The notes: generated by a model not told the origin, from the letters alone. Shown: positions 1 through 7,302, numbered from the stretch's first letter. The stretch: 9,123 nt of DNA from Akkermansia muciniphila (GCA_943324575.2 CALPMD020000030.1:1-9123), one strand, 5' to 3'. Program-made: numbers and translations.

Positions 1-8
1 AAGGCGAC

Positions 9-45
9 AAAAAAGCGGGCGGCGGGTCAAAAACCCGCCGCCCGC
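9..45 (-). terminator. Rho-independent terminator of the pilus-like operon
   Basis: A perfect 13-bp inverted repeat has arms at 15-27 and 33-45 (left arm GCGGGCGGCGGGT) and a 5-nt loop. Read on the minus strand, the hairpin is followed directly by six T residues (complement of 9-14). It lies 20 bp past the TAA stop of the secretin gene. The long, nearly all-GC stem, short loop and T-run are what an intrinsic terminator should show. Its place after the last gene of a five-gene minus-strand series marks the 3' end of that operon. On the plus strand it lacks a T-run, so it should work in one direction only. Confidence 0.93.
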
Positions 46-65
46 CGGATGGAGTCGTCCGATCG

Positions 66-2645
66 TTAGAGTGGCGGCAGAACGCCCTCGCCTAGGTCGC
101 CGCCAGCAGATGGGGTAGCTGAGACGGGAATCACTTGGCCCGTCTCGGCCCCGCGCAGCGGGCGACCCGTCGAGTCGATGATCTGGGCGGTGACGAAGAT
201 GATCAGGTTGCTCTTGATGTGGTTCTCGCTCTTGCTTTGGAACAAGCGGCCGACGTATGGGATGTCTCCCAGAATTGGCACCTTGTCTTCGACGTTTTGG
301 ACGTCCTCACGCATCAGACCGCCGCAAGCAACCGTGTAGCCATCATAGATGGTCATCGAAGTGCTCACCCGGCGGGTCGAGAAGACGGGTTGGTCAATGC
401 GGTTTTCGGTGATCGCAAAAGGGGTGCCTGTCACTGGATCCGAAGCATAGATCGGGCTTCCGTAGTTGATGAATCCGTCAAACTCGGTGATCTGAGGCAC
501 GAACCGAAGATCAACAAGGAAATCATTTTCGCCGATGGTCGGCTCAATTTCGAGGGTGACGCCCAGATTGCGGGTTTCCCACGCCGAAGGCGACGCCGGA
601 GTGGCCAACGGGGCGCTACCTCCTGAAGTTGAACCACCACTGGACGATCCCGTGGTTCCCTGCGTGACTTGAGGCGGTTCAAACTCGGTCGGATAGATGA
701 ACTCGCGGATCACCTCGATCAGCGCCTTTTGGCCGGACTTGGCGACGACTGAAGGAGCGGTCATCAAATCGACCCCTTTTTTCTGGGCGAGGCCGCGCAT
801 GATCATCTTCATCTCGATGTCTCGGAATAAACCCGTGAGTCCCAAGATGCCTGGAGCGGCGTTGATGACTTGAGCCGTGCGGTTCGGATTATTCAGGAGC
901 GAATCGATGCTGTTGCGATTGATGGCGGTGTCGCCACTGCGATTGCCCGCCGTCACAATATCCGTCGGCAAGTTCGTATCCACACCCGTGAAGTCGCCCG
1001 TGCGGCTTGGAAGCTGGTTGCCCGTGGTTCCGCCGGATCCTGTGGTACTGCTGTTGGCGAGGCTATTGCCGATACCAAAGGCGCTGATCATCCAGTCGAA
1101 ACCGAGTTCGTCGGTGTTTTCTTGTTTGATCTCCACAAACTTGGTGGTGATCTTCACTTGCTTCGGCTGGGTGTTGCTGACCGTTTGAACGAGCTGCTCG
1201 ACCTTGTCGAGTTCGGTCGAGGTGTTGGTCACGAGCAGGACGCCGGCATTACTGAGAGTCGCAGAGCTGCCGGGATTGAAGGTGATGCCTGCGCTCTTGA
1301 GCAGTTCAAGAATCGGAGGGCGACCACCCAGCTTGAGAGCCGCACCGGCATTGGGCTTCTCCGCAGCGAAGGGGTCTGCAGCGGCAGCCTCGCCCCCCTC
1401 ACCCGCACTGCCTAGCGCAGTGGCAAAGTCAGGCGGCACGCGGAAGGTACGGTTGAATACATCTTGGTTGCTCTCGCTGGATGGGACCAAGGTGACGGCA
1501 AAGTCGTCGACTTTGTAGCGGAGCTTGGTCTGATCGCAGATGTATTTGAGGGCAACGGCGAGAGGCACATTGCGAACGCGCAGTTCACGAACGCGCAGCG
1601 CACCGGGATCTTCGGCGGCGGTCGGCAGGGCATCGGCGGCACCGGGTTCTGCCATGGCGGGTTCTGCAGGAGCTGCCAAGTTGGCGCGTGGCCGGCGGAT
1701 CACGAAGTTGACGCCTTTCTTGGTGGGATCAAGTTCCGCTGTGTCGAGCTCGGAGGCGCGCAAACGAATAAAGTCGATGGCTTCTTCGACCGTGGTGTCT
1801 TCGAAGTCGATGCGAGGAATGACGATTTTCTTCAGCTTTTCGGTGATGTACGCGACGCCAGAGGTGACTTCACCTTGGCCAAACTGGGTGGTGCTGATAG
1901 TGGGTGTCACGGCTGGCACACTGGCCTCCCATGCGGCGTCGACTTGGCTCAAGAGCTCGGCACGGGTCTGATCATAGGCGGCACGGTAATAGTCGGACTT
2001 GGCATTGGCGACCTGCTCCATGCCGCGGCGAGCGGCCGTGTTGTAGGGATCAACGCGAAGAACTTTTTCGTACGACAGCTTGGCATCGTCGTATTTGCCG
2101 AGATTGAAGCTGCCTTCCGCTGTGTAGAGATCGCGGCGAACCTTGTCCACATTCTGGGTGTGTTCGTAGGTCAGCGCAGGATTGGTACGGATGGGATCAT
2201 CCAGGAACCCGATTTCGCGCTTGGCATCCAGATTGTTTGGATCGACGGCCAACTGGCCTTCCAGCAGCGTGCGTGCTTCCGTATATTTGCCGACCTTGCG
2301 AAACTCCATGGCTAGGGCGATGCTCGCGTCGCCCAAATGCGCGACGATGCTTTCACGGCGGTCTGATAGCATCGGTGCGGCGGGTAGACGAGCCAGCGCT
2401 TGGCTATATTTATCGACTGCTTGCTGGAAGTCCGCCTTGGCATAGGCCTCGCGACCTTCGTTCAGGAGCGTATCCGCTTCGCTTACGGCGTCTTGACGAC
2501 GGACCATTTCGCGCTGGGCGAGGGAGCTGAGACCGGAGCCACCTTCACCTGCAGTTACAGACGGAACAAGAGCGGGCACGGAAGATGCCATAGACACCAC
2601 CGCGAGTGCGGTGCGGCTGAATCGAGAAAAAGGCTTTTTTTGCAT
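66..2645 (-). CDS. pilQ: Secretin, PilQ / Amuc_1098-type, with N-terminal TPR repeats
   Basis: Outer-membrane secretin of a type IV pilus-like system (859 aa) that should form the multimeric pore through which the filament passes. Residues 1-32 are a Sec-type signal peptide (basic start, hydrophobic core, cleavage near VTA/GEGG) with no lipobox Cys. Residues 60-240 hold about three TPR-like helical repeats (near 62-90, 103-137 and 170-204). Residues 270-388 look like an STN/N0-type domain (IVIPRIDFEDTTVEEAIDF, then NVPLAVALKYIC). Residues 440-490 resemble an N1-type ring domain. The secretin core starts near 496 (VKITTKFVEIKQENTDELGF) and ends with the signature VEDKVPILGDIPYVGRLF (785-802) and a final strand NLIIFVTAQI. 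Gly/Ser/Thr-rich inserts lie at about 527-582 and 661-688. It is last in the operon, 58 bp after the upstream gene, and is followed by a strong terminator. No Shine-Dalgarno is visible before the ATG. The secretin assignment is firm; the Amuc_1098 assignment rests on context and recall. Confidence 0.93.
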   Translation of the reverse strand: MQKKPFSRFSRTALAVVSMASSVPALVPSVTAGEGGSGLSSLAQREMVRRQDAVSEADTLLNEGREAYAKADFQQAVDKYSQALARLPAAPMLSDRRESIVAHLGDASIALAMEFRKVGKYTEARTLLEGQLAVDPNNLDAKREIGFLDDPIRTNPALTYEHTQNVDKVRRDLYTAEGSFNLGKYDDAKLSYEKVLRVDPYNTAARRGMEQVANAKSDYYRAAYDQTRAELLSQVDAAWEASVPAVTPTISTTQFGQGEVTSGVAYITEKLKKIVIPRIDFEDTTVEEAIDFIRLRASELDTAELDPTKKGVNFVIRRPRANLAAPAEPAMAEPGAADALPTAAEDPGALRVRELRVRNVPLAVALKYICDQTKLRYKVDDFAVTLVPSSESNQDVFNRTFRVPPDFATALGSAGEGGEAAAADPFAAEKPNAGAALKLGGRPPILELLKSAGITFNPGSSATLSNAGVLLVTNTSTELDKVEQLVQTVSNTQPKQVKITTKFVEIKQENTDELGFDWMISAFGIGNSLANSSTTGSGGTTGNQLPSRTGDFTGVDTNLPTDIVTAGNRSGDTAINRNSIDSLLNNPNRTAQVINAAPGILGLTGLFRDIEMKMIMRGLAQKKGVDLMTAPSVVAKSGQKALIEVIREFIYPTEFEPPQVTQGTTGSSSGGSTSGGSAPLATPASPSAWETRNLGVTLEIEPTIGENDFLVDLRFVPQITEFDGFINYGSPIYASDPVTGTPFAITENRIDQPVFSTRRVSTSMTIYDGYTVACGGLMREDVQNVEDKVPILGDIPYVGRLFQSKSENHIKSNLIIFVTAQIIDSTGRPLRGAETGQVIPVSATPSAGGDLGEGVLPPL

Positions 2646-2703
2646 ACTTGGCTGGGACTTTCTGAAGATTTTTTCGGGGATTGGGAAGCGATTTTTTTGC
2701 AGG

Positions 2704-3756
2704 TCACTCAGGCATCAGTATCTGGCGACCTTTATTGATGCGCAGGGTCTTTTTATCGCCTGCGGCATTGTAAAACTCAATCGTGACCGACTCGGGCGTG
2801 ATGGCTTTGACGAGGTAGTTTTTGTTCGGGTTGCTCGGCGGCAGGGCGAAGGTCGTGTTCTCCTCCACTTTGAATTCCTTGCCATTCAGGCCGAGTGCCT
2901 CAAGCGAGAAAATCGCCGTGCGGTCATATTGTCGGTAGTCGTTCTTGCGTTGGTCAGACAGCGGAGCAGGTAGCTCATAAACGGTGCCTTTTTTATTGGG
3001 CCGCTGATCTTCGATGCGCACGATCATCTGCTCCATCTCAATGTTGATTTTCTTGTTCAGCTCCTTGCGGACTTCCGAACCGAGAAGTTTGAAGCGATTC
3101 GCCATGACCCCCTTACTAAAGAACAGCGTGCCGGGGGCGATCATTTCCGCCGCGCCGGCCTTGTTGGCGCCACCTTTGCTATCCTCGTAGACAATGGGGA
3201 AGCTACCATCCAACCCGTAGCCGGGACGCAGCACCCAAGTGAGGCTGTCCTCCTTCACAAACATCAGCTTGGTGATCAGCGATGGCAGCGACCTAGCACT
3301 GTTAGGGTCGGTCTTGGCTTTGAATTCCTCCACGTTGGAGAAACCATCATGGTCGGGATCGCGGTTGAGGGTATCGGCATAGCCTGGGTCCAGGCGATTT
3401 TGGATCCACCAGATGTTGGGAATGGGCGGATGCACGGGCGCATCCTTGAGTAAGTCGATGGGTTCATCCGGCGCGCTGCTTTTGATGAATAGCGGGATAC
3501 CCGTGAACAGGTCCACTGGACGGTCCATATCCAGTGCTTGCAGCCACGAGTGATCCATCTTGAGCGAGGCCAACGCCTGAGGGATCAGGTCCGCATCCCG
3601 GACCGCCGTTTGGTTATTGCCGCGCCCTCTGAGGTCGATGCTGAAGTCAGTTTCAACACTCCCATGCTTGGACCACCCTAGGTAGGCGAGCCCCAAGGCG
3701 GCGCCAATAGCAGCCCCAAGAACGACTTTTTCGTAATTTGTAGAAAACCAGGACAT
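2704..3756 (-). CDS. Amuc_1099-type pilus-like system protein (pilP position)
   Basis: Predicted single-pass inner-membrane protein (350 aa) of the pilus-like complex. A short cytoplasmic N-terminus (MSWFSTNYEK) precedes one hydrophobic segment at about 11-28; the rest should be periplasmic. Residues 133-144 read DPDHDGFSNVEE, a 12-residue EF-hand-type calcium loop with Asp at 1, 3 and 5, Gly at 6 and Glu at 12. It is followed by a TDP motif as in thrombospondin-type-3-like repeats. The region at about 280-345 (AIFSLEALGL, then YLVKAITPESVTIEFYN and KTLRINKG) looks beta-rich, with an ending like the GspC/PilP homology-region domain. That resemblance is judged by eye and is inference. It lies between the Amuc_1100-type gene (27-bp gap) and the secretin (58-bp gap), the place PilP holds in pilMNOPQ. 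No lipobox is present, unlike classical PilP lipoproteins. The family name is recalled from the Akkermansia cluster. Confidence 0.82.
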   Translation of the reverse strand: MSWFSTNYEKVVLGAAIGAALGLAYLGWSKHGSVETDFSIDLRGRGNNQTAVRDADLIPQALASLKMDHSWLQALDMDRPVDLFTGIPLFIKSSAPDEPIDLLKDAPVHPPIPNIWWIQNRLDPGYADTLNRDPDHDGFSNVEEFKAKTDPNSARSLPSLITKLMFVKEDSLTWVLRPGYGLDGSFPIVYEDSKGGANKAGAAEMIAPGTLFFSKGVMANRFKLLGSEVRKELNKKINIEMEQMIVRIEDQRPNKKGTVYELPAPLSDQRKNDYRQYDRTAIFSLEALGLNGKEFKVEENTTFALPPSNPNKNYLVKAITPESVTIEFYNAAGDKKTLRINKGRQILMPE

Positions 3757-3783
3757 GGTCAGTAAATTGAGAGAGGATCAGGT

Positions 3784-4707
3784 TTATGGGATTTTCTGCG
3801 CGGGCAGGAATTGGAGAACATCCAGGCGGACGAAGACGCAAACCTGCTCGTTTCCGAGAATTTGAGCAAGGATCCGGCCGGAATCCGCCGCTGGCACAGC
3901 CGCTCCTACCAATGGATCCCCCGGCATTGCCGGGAAAGCCATCATCGGGTCCGCGGCGGCAGGCCGGTCAAACTTGGCATCACTGGTCCGCGGTGGATCT
4001 TTCTTGTCGTTGGTGATCCGTAAGGAGCGGATCACGACGAACTGACCTTGCGGCTGGGTAATGGTGGAGAGGAACTCGCGAGCGGACCTCTCGGGCCCGA
4101 CGAAGGTGATCTCCAGCGGAAAGGAGCGCGCCACGGCATTGGCCGCCGACTTGTAGGCTTGGCCCTCTTCCTCGACCAAATTGGGCCGATGAAGGTTTTT
4201 AAGCTCGGTCGGCTTCGCCTGCGAGAGGGCCAGCATCAGTTTTTTGATGGAGGAAAGTTGGTAATCCAGCAAGCCCGTGATTTTACCGTTTGCCAACGAG
4301 GTCTTGTATTTCTCAAAGCCCATAAAAAACGGCTCTGGAACGATCGTGCCTGACTCTTCAAAAGCCTTGCGCACGTCCGTATTGGCAGCCAGGAGGGTGT
4401 TGGTAAATTCCTGCGGCGTCACATTTTTGAGGTCCGCGGTGCGGAAGGGGTCGAAGGCAGCAACCAGTGCTGTCACCGCTTGCCTGTATTCGTCGAGCGC
4501 CTTGCGCTTGCCATCGCGGTTCGCCGACTTCGGGTAAAGTGCCAGGTTTTCATAGCTGGAAGCCTCGCTCGCCGCAGTGTCGAATTCTGCCTTTGCCTCA
4601 TCGTAGCGCTGGGCAGCTTGGAAACCGAAATAAAACAGCAAGGCGGCACCCAGCAGGGTCGCTCCGCTCAGCATCACTATAAAACGACTTTTCTTGATCC
4701 AACTCAT
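3784..4707 (-). CDS. Amuc_1100-type pilus-like protein (pilO position)
   Basis: Homologue (307 aa) of the Akkermansia muciniphila Amuc_1100 protein, which is about 317 aa and known for TLR2-related host signalling. Residues 1-7 are a basic cytoplasmic start, 9-30 a single transmembrane helix and 31-90 a helical, coiled-coil-like segment. A mixed alpha/beta periplasmic region follows. Blocks shared with the remembered Amuc_1100 sequence, in the same order: a TPxxFxNxL helix (97-105), a GFxxY stretch (130-134), RPxL near 174-177, PLEIxFxGxR (197-207), SLRIxN (228-233), a Pro/Ala-rich linker (238-275), and GNEQVxVxVxLxxLxF near the C-terminus (285-300). A transmembrane helix, coiled coil and ferredoxin-like periplasmic domains also describe PilO, and this gene sits directly after the PilM-PilN fusion (33-bp gap). 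A role as inner-membrane alignment subunit is inferred. Any immune activity of this homologue is unknown. No Shine-Dalgarno precedes the ATG. Confidence 0.88.
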   Translation of the reverse strand: MSWIKKSRFIVMLSGATLLGAALLFYFGFQAAQRYDEAKAEFDTAASEASSYENLALYPKSANRDGKRKALDEYRQAVTALVAAFDPFRTADLKNVTPQEFTNTLLAANTDVRKAFEESGTIVPEPFFMGFEKYKTSLANGKITGLLDYQLSSIKKLMLALSQAKPTELKNLHRPNLVEEEGQAYKSAANAVARSFPLEITFVGPERSAREFLSTITQPQGQFVVIRSLRITNDKKDPPRTSDAKFDRPAAADPMMAFPAMPGDPLVGAAVPAADSGRILAQILGNEQVCVFVRLDVLQFLPAQKIP

Positions 4708-4740
4708 AATACTGAAGGCAATCGGGTTGCTTGCTAAGCC

Positions 4741-6594
4741 TTACTTGGCTGCGGCCTCGCGGGCCAGTGGAAGGGTGATTTCAAAGGGAAGACCGAGAAT
4801 TCCGGGTTCGCCAACGACGGTGATGTCAAGGATCCGTTCATCCCTTAACTCGACCTCAGCCCCCTTGGCATCTTTGATACTGAAGCGGAAGTGAGTCGAT
4901 TGATCCCGAAGTTTTTTCAGTAGCTCGGACACGACGTTTTGGCCTTTTTCAGTCTTGCGCCAAAACCCTTTGATCCTCAAGGCATTGGCGGTGATCTCCG
5001 CGCCAGCTGACTTTCTTCCTGGGGCTGCCGACTCAGACTTCGAATCAACCAGTGAACTGCTGCCGTAGGGCGCCGTTGCAAATTCGGCTTTGATCACCGA
5101 TTTGCCGTTTTGTTCTTTCGCGCTCGCCTTGCTGCCGGCGGCTTTTGCATCGGCAGCGGTGGCCTCGTAGCCGCTGAGTGGTTCAATATCGGTCAACCAA
5201 ACTGCATCGCTGGCAAAGGCGCCGCGCACTTCGGCCAGCACATCCATCCAGTAGACATGCGCCGCCTCGGCATTGGTGTAGCCGGCGGCGATCTGGCGAA
5301 GACTTTCCTCTTTCTTAAGAAGTTGATCGATGTCCGACTTGAGCGGCGCCAACGATGAGCGCTGATCTTGCATGGTGACGGTCTCCTCTTCGGCATTGGT
5401 GGCCGCCATGTTTACGAATGCCGCCCACGCCGCAAGACCCCCCAAGAAAATGACGGCGGCAGCGATCAAGAAAGGCTTTCGGCGGTCGGCAGCCCGCGTC
5501 TGTTCCACCACCTGCGGCACCAGATCAATGTTAATGAGCGATTTGCCCACGCTACGCAGCCCGAGCCCGATGATCTCACCCATTAAATGTCCCTGGCGCT
5601 GAATGATCTCTGGATCCATTCCCTTCGCCAGTGCGATGTTTTTGACCGGATTGAAATATTCCACCGGCAAGTTGAGCTTCTCATGGAAAAACTCGAGCGT
5701 GTAAGGCAGGTTCGCACCGCCGCCCGCCAAAACCACCCGGCGCGGAGCACTGCCGCCGTGCTGACTGCGATAGTAATTGGTCGTGCGCGCGATTTCCGCG
5801 GGCAAGCGGTTCAGTGCGTTCCGGATCACCATCGCCAGAGCTGCAACGGATTCGTCGAGCTGCGAAGTATGGCCACCCGCCAATGCGACCATGCCGTTGG
5901 ATACTTTTTGATATTCAGCCTCCGCGAATGATACCCCGTATTCCTTGGCGATCGCCGTCGTAATTGAGACACCGCCAATCGCTATACCACGCGTAAAGAA
6001 GCGGCGGCCCTCGATGTAAATCAGGTTGCTGGTCTTCGCCCCGATATCGATGAGCAAAATCGGATCCTCCGGATTGCCGTAGGTGGCGCGAAAGGCATTG
6101 TAGAGCGCCATCGGAGCGACATCGACCTCCAAGGTTCCAAGCCCCGCATCATTTACCGATGCGTTGATCTCATCGAGCGAATCCGCCTTGATCGCAACAA
6201 TCACGGCTTCTTTTTCGGTCGCTCCTTCAATCAATTCATAATCCCAGACCACCTCCGAGAGCGGAAACGGTACGTGCTGCTGGGCCTCGAAGGTGACCAA
6301 CTGCTCGATGTTGTCGTCCTGAATCGGTGGCAATTTAACAAAACGGGTGAAAACCGATTGCCCGGAAATCGCATAGCGCGCCTTGCAGTTCCCGACATTC
6401 AGTCGCTCGACGAGGTCGGCGATGGCTACGCGCGTCTGCGAGGCCTTTGAGGCATCCAGCGCTGGATCCGCAAGGATCGATTCGGAATCGTAAGCTTTGA
6501 GGATGAGTTCGTCATTTTTCGAAACCTCAAAAACCGCCATGCTGATGCGCTGCGATCCAATATTGAGGGCGATGGTAGTCTGATGCTCAGCCAT
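4741..6594 (-). CDS. pilM: PilM-PilN fusion, Amuc_1101-type pilus assembly protein
   Basis: Residues 1 to about 350 form an actin-like PilM. Visible motifs are a phosphate-1 loop LNIGS (10-14), the PilM block ISGQSVFTRFVKLPP (76-90) with FEAQQHVPFPLSEVVWDYE (102-120), phosphate-2 IDIGAKTSN (182-190), and the adenosine loop VVLAGGGAN (287-295). A PilN-like protein follows in the same chain: INIDLVP (354-360) resembles the PilN cytoplasmic INLLP motif that docks on PilM. Then come basic residues RRK (371-373), one transmembrane helix (374-396), a coiled-coil-like segment (400-440) and a periplasmic domain (445-617). That domain is interrupted by an Ala/Ser/Lys-rich stretch (about 477-530). At 617 aa it is far longer than PilM alone (about 350 aa), which the fusion explains. 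It would recruit the assembly platform at the cytoplasmic face and link it to the periplasmic ring. The phosphate-1 Asp is replaced by Asn11. Start ATG at 6594; no Shine-Dalgarno. Confidence 0.9.
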   Translation of the reverse strand: MAEHQTTIALNIGSQRISMAVFEVSKNDELILKAYDSESILADPALDASKASQTRVAIADLVERLNVGNCKARYAISGQSVFTRFVKLPPIQDDNIEQLVTFEAQQHVPFPLSEVVWDYELIEGATEKEAVIVAIKADSLDEINASVNDAGLGTLEVDVAPMALYNAFRATYGNPEDPILLIDIGAKTSNLIYIEGRRFFTRGIAIGGVSITTAIAKEYGVSFAEAEYQKVSNGMVALAGGHTSQLDESVAALAMVIRNALNRLPAEIARTTNYYRSQHGGSAPRRVVLAGGGANLPYTLEFFHEKLNLPVEYFNPVKNIALAKGMDPEIIQRQGHLMGEIIGLGLRSVGKSLINIDLVPQVVEQTRAADRRKPFLIAAAVIFLGGLAAWAAFVNMAATNAEEETVTMQDQRSSLAPLKSDIDQLLKKEESLRQIAAGYTNAEAAHVYWMDVLAEVRGAFASDAVWLTDIEPLSGYEATAADAKAAGSKASAKEQNGKSVIKAEFATAPYGSSSLVDSKSESAAPGRKSAGAEITANALRIKGFWRKTEKGQNVVSELLKKLRDQSTHFRFSIKDAKGAEVELRDERILDITVVGEPGILGLPFEITLPLAREAAAK

Positions 6595-6653
6595 GATTTG
6601 CTAGAAATGAAAGAGAAAGCGATTGGATAAAAAACGAACAGGCCTGATGAGAT

Positions 6654-7280
6654 TCAGCGGCGCTCGGCACTCACTTCCGCATAGCGGTCCCACCACATTT
6701 GACTGAACGGAGTTTCCATCTTGTTGAGAACCGGCACGGAATCGGTGCGGGAGATTTTCCCCGAGACCGCATTCCACCAGCCCGCGGTTCCCTTGTGGGT
6801 CTCTTGTGCGACCTTTTCCCCGTTGATCAGCACTTCATAGCCGACGTATTCAACGGCTCCCTTGCCGCCGACATTAGATCCTATCAGGCGCTTGATCGAA
6901 CTGGGCGAGAGGTAAATCGAACAGAAAATATCTTCATCCAACGGAATGTTCACGTGTTCGACATCCCGCGTTAGCAACAACATCGTGCCGGGCTTATCTG
7001 GATTTTTGACCGCGATATACCATTTGACGGTGATCCTGTCACAAGTCTTGGAAGCAGGCTCGGGGCTGAGAGAGATTCTCAACTTGGCCTCGATCTCGAG
7101 CCAGTTCTTCGGCTTGAAGACTTTGTTCTTCGTGCCATCGAACATGGGCGAGGCTATCTCTTCAAACTCAGGCTTGTCGCTCGCAACCTTGGCGGCCTGC
7201 CCAAGTGCGGAGCCGATCGAGAGTGCAGTGATAACGGCAGATGCGGTGATAGAGACGGATTTGCGAAGTAGGGTATTCAT
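6654..7280 (-). CDS. Amuc_1102-type exported pilus-like protein
   Basis: Small exported protein (208 aa), first gene of the operon. Residues 1-27 are a clear Sec signal peptide: Lys/Arg start, hydrophobic stretch ITASAVITALSIGSA, predicted cleavage after ALG. The mature part looks beta-rich, with strands such as WLEIEAKLRISL (60-71), RITVKWYIAVKN (82-93) and VEYVGYEVLING (143-154). It holds two Cys (80 and 120) that could form a disulfide in the periplasm. The C-terminus is Trp-rich (GWWN, QMWWDRY). I identify it by place and by recall as the counterpart of Amuc_1102, for which an immunoglobulin-like fold has been described as I remember it. Its role is unknown. It is not a classical pilin: there is no prepilin peptidase site with Gly followed by Phe/Met and a Glu at +5. 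The gap to the PilM gene is 59 bp. No Shine-Dalgarno is seen before ATG 7280. Confidence 0.8.
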   Translation of the reverse strand: MNTLLRKSVSITASAVITALSIGSALGQAAKVASDKPEFEEIASPMFDGTKNKVFKPKNWLEIEAKLRISLSPEPASKTCDRITVKWYIAVKNPDKPGTMLLLTRDVEHVNIPLDEDIFCSIYLSPSSIKRLIGSNVGGKGAVEYVGYEVLINGEKVAQETHKGTAGWWNAVSGKISRTDSVPVLNKMETPFSQMWWDRYAEVSAERR

Positions 7281-7302
7281 CGGGTGCGGTTTTGACCAGA
7301 AA

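Noticed and set aside
870..1415. Plus-strand open frame (181 aa) antisense to the secretin gene
   Set aside because: No domain, no start signal, and full overlap with the conserved secretin core.
1464..2315. Long plus-strand open frame (283 aa) antisense to the secretin gene
   Set aside because: It lies wholly within the clear secretin frame on the other strand, has no recognisable motif, and is the kind of shadow frame expected opposite GC-rich coding sequence.
6654..7280. Type IV pilin as the identity of the Amuc_1102-type protein
   Set aside because: The N-terminus is an ordinary Sec signal peptide with an ALG cleavage site and lacks the prepilin Gly/Phe site with Glu at +5 and the long hydrophobic helix after it.
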